In this document: positions 16,432-21,331 of the stretch, piece after piece
Numbering within the stretch: the first letter of the stretch is position 1
Layout: each line of letters starts with the position of its first letter
Assembly: GCA_938014915.1 (NCBI GenBank)
Contig: CALLQQ010000140.1
Span: 1 to 21,331 of the forward strand
Length of the DNA stretch: 21,331 bases
Direction: 5' to 3'
From: an uncultured Clostridia bacterium
GTDB taxonomy: Bacteria; Bacillota; Clostridia; Oscillospirales; Ruminococcaceae
Program-made: the position numbers and the translations under genes
The notes under the pieces: generated by a model
Told to the model about the DNA's origin: nothing
Seen by the model: the letters and a program-made list of their open reading frames with translations, nothing else
Database searches by the model: none

Positions 16432-17838
16432 TTAAAACAGATTAAATTCAAACCTTTCATCAGCTAATTTTATTATTGTTCCGTGAATTATTTCAATCTC
16501 TGTACCTGGAGGTATAACTTTATCGTCAACATAGGTTTGATTCGTTGAATTATTATCGATAATATAGAACTTTTCTTCACGCTTTAATATATCCGCATGA
16601 CTTCTACTTATGGCAGGATTATCACCTAAATAAAAATCAGCATAACTCTTCTCCGCACCGATTCTAAGGACAGGTTTGTTAATAAATATCACCTGCTTTG
16701 TTCTTTCCCTTATTAAATGCGGATTCTGCAATTGTGAATTGCTATTTCCTGAAAGGACTGTCGTTTCCCCGATTTCATCACTGCTAAGCACTGTTGTTTC
16801 ACCGAATGATGCCCCCTGCACTATGGGCGGATTCACATGTTGCTGCGGCATCGGACTTGGATTATTCTGCGACGATAGTCCATCACTCACCGCTTTTTTA
16901 CTCATTTGCGGATTGGTATTCTGCTGACTAGTTTTGCTAGGCTCGATATTGGTCGGATTTGTGCTTGCTGGAATTGGTTGCGGGAATGAAGTTGGAACTC
17001 CGGGAACTGCGAATTGCGTCGACTGCGCCCCTTCGCTAGGTTTTGCGTCTTTCTTCCTTGAGAAAATTCCTTTCCTTTTAGTCTTTTGCGTTCTATCTAT
17101 ATCAGGTTGGTTCATTTCCAACTTTGGTGGTGCAGGCTGTTGCGGTTGCCCAGCCGCAAGATCTTGTTTTTGAGGGAATGTGTTTCCCATTGGCGGTGGG
17201 TTATGTATCGGTCCCTTTGGTTGCATCTGTGGTTCAGGAATTGCTTTAGGATAGTCCGTCTTTAATTTATTTTGTGGCGCCTGCACATTATTTACATTCT
17301 TCAATTCATTTATTAATTTTAAGAACTCATCAATTGAGAAAGTGCCAATACTGTTCAAGAAGCTGATAATCCTACCAACATAATCGCTATTTTCCGACGT
17401 ATCGAATTGAGCGCTCGACATAATGCGCTTGAAGAAGTCCGATAAACTGAATTCGTTCATCACTTCAAAAGGCAGCGGTATTATTTCAGCATGATATGAA
17501 CCAATATTTATGTAAATATGCTCCATATCAAGTAGAAGCATATTCATGTTAATCATATAATCCTCTATATTCATAATCGCATTGGCAATGCTCGAAATCA
17601 CATTTAACAGCTGCTTTCTTGTGACGGTGCTAGATAAGAATCTTGCTAGAGTGATTTTTGATGTAATGTTATATTTTAGGTATTCTGCACTATCCATTTG
17701 GGTAAAAATAAACGGTATTATTCCCTCGATATTATTGTTCGTTATCATTCCCATACATACACTGTCTATTTTTTCCTTGTCGTCTATCTCGTGTATTAAA
17801 TATGTTTTTGTGCCACTGTTTTCAATAGTAAAAGTCAT
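16432..17838 (-). CDS. FHA-domain protein with N-terminal DUF6382-like domain
   Basis: This 468-residue protein has three parts. Residues 1-180 form a conserved globular domain that I recognise as resembling DUF6382. Its stretch 77-124, a helix followed by MLLLDMEHIYINI and a short beta strand, recalls the catalytic-loop region of a protein kinase without the catalytic residues. Residues 185-345 are a P/Q/N-rich linker with a basic patch (KTKRKGIFSRKK). Residues 385-468 are a forkhead-associated domain with LRIG (Arg393), SRSHA (411-415) and DNNSTNQTYV (428-437), the phosphothreonine-binding set. Just before the FHA domain, GETTVL occurs twice (346-351, 357-362), a good intramolecular docking site. 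GGGGGAG lies five bases before the ATG. It probably reads the adjacent kinase's output in the cytoplasm. Confidence 0.9.
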   Translation of the reverse strand: MTFTIENSGTKTYLIHEIDDKEKIDSVCMGMITNNNIEGIIPFIFTQMDSAEYLKYNITSKITLARFLSSTVTRKQLLNVISSIANAIMNIEDYMINMNMLLLDMEHIYINIGSYHAEIIPLPFEVMNEFSLSDFFKRIMSSAQFDTSENSDYVGRIISFLNSIGTFSIDEFLKLINELKNVNNVQAPQNKLKTDYPKAIPEPQMQPKGPIHNPPPMGNTFPQKQDLAAGQPQQPAPPKLEMNQPDIDRTQKTKRKGIFSRKKDAKPSEGAQSTQFAVPGVPTSFPQPIPASTNPTNIEPSKTSQQNTNPQMSKKAVSDGLSSQNNPSPMPQQHVNPPIVQGASFGETTVLSSDEIGETTVLSGNSNSQLQNPHLIRERTKQVIFINKPVLRIGAEKSYADFYLGDNPAISRSHADILKREEKFYIIDNNSTNQTYVDDKVIPPGTEIEIIHGTIIKLADERFEFNLF

Positions 17839-17859
17839 TGAACTCCCCCACCTTGTAGA

Positions 17860-19179
17860 TTATTTGTCGTACTCGCATAATAATATTAGACTCCATTTAT
17901 CCTCATTCTTAACATAAGCTGACCCTTTATTAGAAAATGCCTGTGCCAATTCGAATTCAGGAGCAATAACAATCTTATTATCCTTATTAATATAGCCCCA
18001 AATCCCGTCAACTAATACAGGTGCTAAACCAAGCGAAAAAGACTGCGCATCTTCATATTGCGGACCGATATACTCCTCACCATTTATATCGATCCACCCC
18101 CATTTATCGTCAACTTTAACGGCTGCTGGCTCCCCCGATGTGAAAATTTTCGCATCGGTATAGCCCCGTGTGGAAATTTCACTCCCTGAGGTGTCATAAA
18201 GCCTATATTCGCCGTCTTTCTTTGCGAAAAAGACGCCGAAACGGGAGCAGAATCCATAATCGTCGACTAGGATTTCATCATATATAAAGTCCGTAACCGT
18301 CTTAAATTTTTTATCAATTATCGCCCATTTGCCGCCGCTTTTAACTGCTGCAATTCCGTGGGCGAATCCGCCGGCGAATTCATATTCGAATGAAAATTCA
18401 TTAAAATCCCTATCTATATACCCGTACTTATTGTCTTTTTGAGCGGCAGCATAACCCTCACCGAATGTGCCTAGATGTTGATATTCATCATCGCCGACAA
18501 GTTTCCTATTGCCGTTAATATCGATGTAGTAATACTCCCCGTCGCTCATGCACGGAATCACTCCTTGCTCTTTTGAGTAGCCCCCTAAATAATCGAAGTT
18601 ACTCCCTAGAACCCTATTCCCGCTCGATGTAATAACTCCCCACTTATCGCCGACCTTTACAGTTGAATATGTCGAATTGTCTACCGCATACCAATTTTTC
18701 ATCTCGTCGCATTGTATGTATTTATTGATATACTCGTATTTAATATCATCTAAAATTTCATTAATTTTCGCCATATCTTTTACTTTTGATGCCGAATCCA
18801 GCACGGAGATAGCCTCTTTATATCTTCTTTTTTCAATGAGGAAGTTAGCTTTTAACAAATACACTTCATCGTCTGTTGGATTGATTTGAATGGCTTTATC
18901 GCACGCATTTAAAAAGCCATTTTCATCATTTAACGCCATTTGAGAATTAACTATCTTTAAAGCAATATCGTAGTCGTTCGGCTTTATGCTATGCGCTTTT
19001 TGATATAGGTCGACCGCATCTATATAAATGCCCTTTTCTTCAAGCGCCATCGCCTTTTCTAAAGTTTCCTCGTATTCTTTGTTCAGCGCTTCTTTATTAT
19101 TGAAAACTGCCACCCACGATATCGCCGAAAAAAACACTAAAACTATTAAGATGAGGTAAGCGTTCTTCTTATATTTCAC
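17860..19179 (-). CDS. Membrane-anchored TPR/WG-repeat protein
   Basis: This 439-residue protein has an N-terminal membrane anchor (7-25), TPR-like helical pairs (about 30-130, for example AVDLYQKAHSIKPNDYDIAL), and about six WG beta repeats (about 170-439) recognisable by V.DKWGVI, KYGYIDRDF, GKWAIIDKKF, DKWGWIDINGEEYIGPQY and GIWGYINKDNKIVIAPEF. The lysine-rich N-terminus suggests the repeats lie outside the cell. WG repeats are presumed protein-binding modules with no defined chemistry. The start is GTG, supported by AGGGGGAT seven bases upstream. That site overlaps the last codons of the prepilin peptidase gene, only three bases apart. It could be an extracytoplasmic binding partner of the kinase's outer domain or of the surface protein. 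Confidence 0.85.
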   Translation of the reverse strand: MKYKKNAYLILIVLVFFSAISWVAVFNNKEALNKEYEETLEKAMALEEKGIYIDAVDLYQKAHSIKPNDYDIALKIVNSQMALNDENGFLNACDKAIQINPTDDEVYLLKANFLIEKRRYKEAISVLDSASKVKDMAKINEILDDIKYEYINKYIQCDEMKNWYAVDNSTYSTVKVGDKWGVITSSGNRVLGSNFDYLGGYSKEQGVIPCMSDGEYYYIDINGNRKLVGDDEYQHLGTFGEGYAAAQKDNKYGYIDRDFNEFSFEYEFAGGFAHGIAAVKSGGKWAIIDKKFKTVTDFIYDEILVDDYGFCSRFGVFFAKKDGEYRLYDTSGSEISTRGYTDAKIFTSGEPAAVKVDDKWGWIDINGEEYIGPQYEDAQSFSLGLAPVLVDGIWGYINKDNKIVIAPEFELAQAFSNKGSAYVKNEDKWSLILLCEYDK

Positions 19180-19182
19180 AGT

Positions 19183-19851
19183 CTATCCCCCTATATATAG
19201 TATCCCATAGCTTGTAATGACACCAAGTAAAGCAAAGGGCGCCATAGGTATCGAATCCCGAATTTTCGCCCTTTTAAACACCAGTAAGTATATCCCGTAA
19301 AGTGCTGAAAATAAAAACGAATAAAAAAGAGTCCCTAAAATAGAGTAACTCCCAACATATAGCCCGATAATGGCATACATTTTAACATCACCGCCGCCAA
19401 CTCCCTTACGAGAAATTAACATTCCTAAAAATATGGTAAGACCGCCTATTAACATTCCTAATATCGGTATCCATATCACCATTTTCCATAGTGATATGTT
19501 CCGGCTTACTTCGTAAATTAATATAATTATTCTTACCACAAGCAAAAACAATAGCAGTTTATTAGGAATAATTCTTTCTTTACAATCTATTATCGATATA
19601 TAAATTAACATATAAATTAATACTAACCATCTCAAAAAGGTTATATAGTCTAATCCTATTCTAAGGTGAAGATAGTTGCCAGTGATTGAGGCTAATATGT
19701 AGACTGGCATTAAAATATATAATAATCTTTTGCTAGTTTTGAAGAAATCAAGTATGCTTCTTTTCAGTGATTCCCCCTTATGGTATTTGTCATATATAGA
19801 TAATGCGAAAGAAAAAATAATAGCCAATCCAGCGCTGATGAAATATGTCAA
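19183..19851 (-). CDS. Prepilin peptidase (A24 family, TadV/CpaA/FlaK-like)
   Basis: This 222-residue polytopic membrane aspartic protease removes the leader of type IV prepilin-like proteins. Both catalytic aspartates are in context: Asp89 in ISIIDCKERIIPN and Asp155 in GVGGGDVKM. It lacks the N-terminal cysteine-rich methyltransferase part of PilD-type enzymes, which fits the short Tad-type peptidases, although an extra hydrophobic N-terminal region (about 1-60) precedes the core. The start is TTG, chosen because AAGGAGTGA lies eight bases upstream and no ATG in frame is as well placed. It follows a TadE-like gene whose product has a matching cleavage site, so the substrate is probably next door. 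Confidence 0.92.
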   Translation of the reverse strand: MTYFISAGLAIIFSFALSIYDKYHKGESLKRSILDFFKTSKRLLYILMPVYILASITGNYLHLRIGLDYITFLRWLVLIYMLIYISIIDCKERIIPNKLLLFLLVVRIIILIYEVSRNISLWKMVIWIPILGMLIGGLTIFLGMLISRKGVGGGDVKMYAIIGLYVGSYSILGTLFYSFLFSALYGIYLLVFKRAKIRDSIPMAPFALLGVITSYGILYIGG

Positions 19852-19879
19852 TTATGTCACTCCTTAAAAAGAGGTATCC

Positions 19880-19913
19880 GTCCTTATAATCATTTCGTAG
19901 GACTAAATTAGTC
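19880..19913 (-). repeat. Overlapping inverted repeats ahead of the prepilin peptidase gene
   Basis: In the 86-base gap between the TadE-like and peptidase genes, GACTA/TAGTC (19901-19905 with 19909-19913) and GTCCT/AGGAC (19880-19884 with 19899-19903) share bases, so only one stem can form at a time. They could modulate peptidase translation or mRNA processing. The stems are only five bases long and may be chance. Confidence 0.25.
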
Positions 19914-19937
19914 ACTCTATGCTTTTAAATTTACGTG

Positions 19938-21224
19938 CTACCGTGAGAAGTTATCCGTTAATGCCTCTTCCCTATATGTAATTTCAACTTTAACCCCATC
20001 TTCCTTTTCTATATCCGAGATGATTTTATCTATAACCGCCTTATGTTCAGGATTTTTTTCTACTTCTTCAGGTAGGACAACGAGCAACACAGGTATTCTG
20101 TCGTTTTTATTTCCTAGTTGTTTGATAGTTCCATCTTCCATTGTTATACTGTTGCCCACATTCTTTGTATCTGATTTTATTTTCCTTGCATCGGCACTTA
20201 TTTGGCTCTTTATCGCTGACTCTGTTAAATTGAAATTATCACTTTCTTTTACATTATCCCCGACACCGAAAGATGAATATGTTTTATTGTACACATTAAT
20301 GGATCGAATTAATGTAAATGTATTCGCCGACTCATCGTATAAATGTATTCCGTTGCCCTTTTTTACTGCTTGTCCACTTTTATCATCCTTAATTTGTTTA
20401 ACAATCTTCCCACCTCTATCGAAATTGGACTCGTCCCAAATCGACTTACTCTGCGCAACTTCTTTAAGCGGCTTGCCCTTTACCCAAGCCGCAGTGCTAG
20501 CAGTCTGCTTTATTACTAATGTTCTATTAAAAACACCAAAGCCGTTTAGCTCCACCTCATAAACAACTACAACATTAATGCTCCTACCATCACTCAGAAA
20601 GTTTGACAAGCGGAAATCCATGCCATCGATACCGTCGACTACTCCCATCTTCTCAAGGTATAAATCGGCATTTTTATCCGATGTTACATACTTCGGTACT
20701 AACGATTTACATAATGGTTGGGCAATTATTTTCGTCATGGCTTCATTCGCTGCTTGTTTCGCAAATGCAGATGTTAAGCTTGTTATGACTGTCTTTGGAT
20801 CGTCCATGATAGCCTCTATACTGTTGCTTAATTCTGTTGCCGCCTTTTCCACATTTTCGACAGTTCCGGGCAAATCTTCATATGTGTTAAGTATGCCTTC
20901 GATATCTTTAGATGACAACGATCCCTTGACTTCCTTAGCGCCGTCTTGTGTAGCATCGCTTAGGCTTGATATAGCGTTAACCAGCGAGTCAACTTTTTCA
21001 AAATCACTATTATCATCTTTCGTATCTATAAGACCGGCTTTATCCGCTATATAGTAATATTGTGATATTTCCTTTGCCGTTTGGTTAATTGCATACTGTG
21101 TAATTCCTTCTATGCGTGCAACCGTTGAGAGCGAGACAATAGCAAGGAATGCAAACATAAATATTGTTAATGTTAATGTTGCCTCAACTGTAAAAGAACC
21201 TTTTTCACTTTTTAATTTATGCAT
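19938..21224 (-). CDS. TadE-like pseudopilin with large extracytoplasmic domain
   Basis: This protein of about 428 residues opens with a class III/TadE-type prepilin leader: a short basic stretch (MHKLKSEKG), predicted cleavage after Gly, then SFTVEATLTLTIFMFAFLAI with Glu at mature position 5 and a long hydrophobic helix. The remaining 380 residues form a soluble outer domain rich in S, K, D and N, with no enzyme motif. It is much larger than a typical TadE minor pilin (about 150-200 residues), so it resembles the enlarged TadE-like proteins of clostridial Tad clusters. I prefer the ATG at 21222-21224, five bases after GGGGG. A GTG four codons upstream (21234-21236) lies inside that ribosome binding site. 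A dedicated prepilin peptidase follows. Confidence 0.85.
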   Translation of the reverse strand: MHKLKSEKGSFTVEATLTLTIFMFAFLAIVSLSTVARIEGITQYAINQTAKEISQYYYIADKAGLIDTKDDNSDFEKVDSLVNAISSLSDATQDGAKEVKGSLSSKDIEGILNTYEDLPGTVENVEKAATELSNSIEAIMDDPKTVITSLTSAFAKQAANEAMTKIIAQPLCKSLVPKYVTSDKNADLYLEKMGVVDGIDGMDFRLSNFLSDGRSINVVVVYEVELNGFGVFNRTLVIKQTASTAAWVKGKPLKEVAQSKSIWDESNFDRGGKIVKQIKDDKSGQAVKKGNGIHLYDESANTFTLIRSINVYNKTYSSFGVGDNVKESDNFNLTESAIKSQISADARKIKSDTKNVGNSITMEDGTIKQLGNKNDRIPVLLVVLPEEVEKNPEHKAVIDKIISDIEKEDGVKVEITYREEALTDNFSR

Positions 21225-21260
21225 ACTCTCCCCCACATTCTACTATTATCTCTTAACATC

Positions 21261-21331
21261 TTACTTGTTCACGTTCATCAACTTCATGTTGATTAACTTC
21301 ATGTTAATTACCACCTTTATATTACCACTCA
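21261..21331 (-). CDS. 3' end of an unidentified upstream gene (partial)
   Basis: An open frame enters from the right edge and stops with TAA at 21261-21263, 24 bases before the ribosome binding site region of the TadE-like gene. Its visible tail of 22 residues ends KLINMKLMNVNK. The other two frames on this strand hit stops close to the edge. The position suggests another Tad-type gene of the same operon. Alternatively a 13-codon ORF could begin at the ATG at 21300-21302 behind AAGGTGGT. The stretch is too short to identify a product. Confidence 0.4.
   Translation of the reverse strand, partial: SGNIKVVINMKLINMKLMNVNK

Noticed and set aside
16432..19179. Type VII secretion locus, suggested by FHA and kinase genes
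   Set aside because: No WXG100 protein, EssC/YukB ATPase or YukD is visible. The adjacent TadE-like and prepilin peptidase genes point to a Tad-type system instead.

Overview
The window looks like chromosomal DNA from a low-to-moderate GC Bacillota of the class Clostridia, probably from the Lachnospiraceae or a neighbouring anaerobic family. The signs are strong AGGAGG-type ribosome binding sites, a lysine riboswitch ahead of diaminopimelate genes, a clostridial-looking Tgt, and a run of Tad-pilus-like, Ser/Thr kinase, FHA and WG-repeat genes of a kind I associate with gut Clostridia. This placement rests on recognition of sequence style, not on a search. I see no rRNA, tRNA, CRISPR array, transposase or phage gene. 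Base composition looks even throughout.

Layout. (1) Positions 57-5232 hold five minus-strand genes in close order: queA, tgt, mntP, an XRE-cupin regulator and an AMP-forming acyl-CoA synthetase, ending at a strong hairpin terminator (51-91). The first two make queuosine-modified tRNA, mntP exports manganese, and the last two form a regulator/enzyme pair. (2) The 356-base divergent gap 5233-5588 holds a near-consensus promoter, a complete lysine riboswitch aptamer and an intrinsic terminator. (3) Positions 5589-8856 are the plus-strand operon that this leader controls: asd, dapA, dapB and a stand-alone tandem-ACT protein resembling the regulatory part of aspartokinase. It ends at a bidirectional palindromic terminator (8882-8911) shared with the convergent operon to its right.

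(4) Positions 8928-21331 are one long minus-strand operon, read from right to left: the tail of an unidentified gene, a TadE-like pseudopilin, a prepilin peptidase, a membrane TPR/WG-repeat protein, an FHA protein with a conserved N-terminal domain, a PP2C phosphatase, a membrane Ser/Thr kinase, a small single-pass membrane protein and a 1488-residue Ig-like surface protein. Genes are separated by 1 to 86 bases. This is the most interesting part: a pilus/secretion-type export component and a huge surface protein are physically tied to a kinase, a phosphatase and a phosphothreonine reader. The FHA protein and the small membrane protein both carry paired TT(V/I)L motifs, which are good candidates for the kinase's targets and the FHA domain's docking sites. 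I infer that the operon is an envelope-sensing phospho-signalling module serving a Tad-like surface apparatus. Parts of such clusters are known by family, but to my knowledge the assembled system has no described function.
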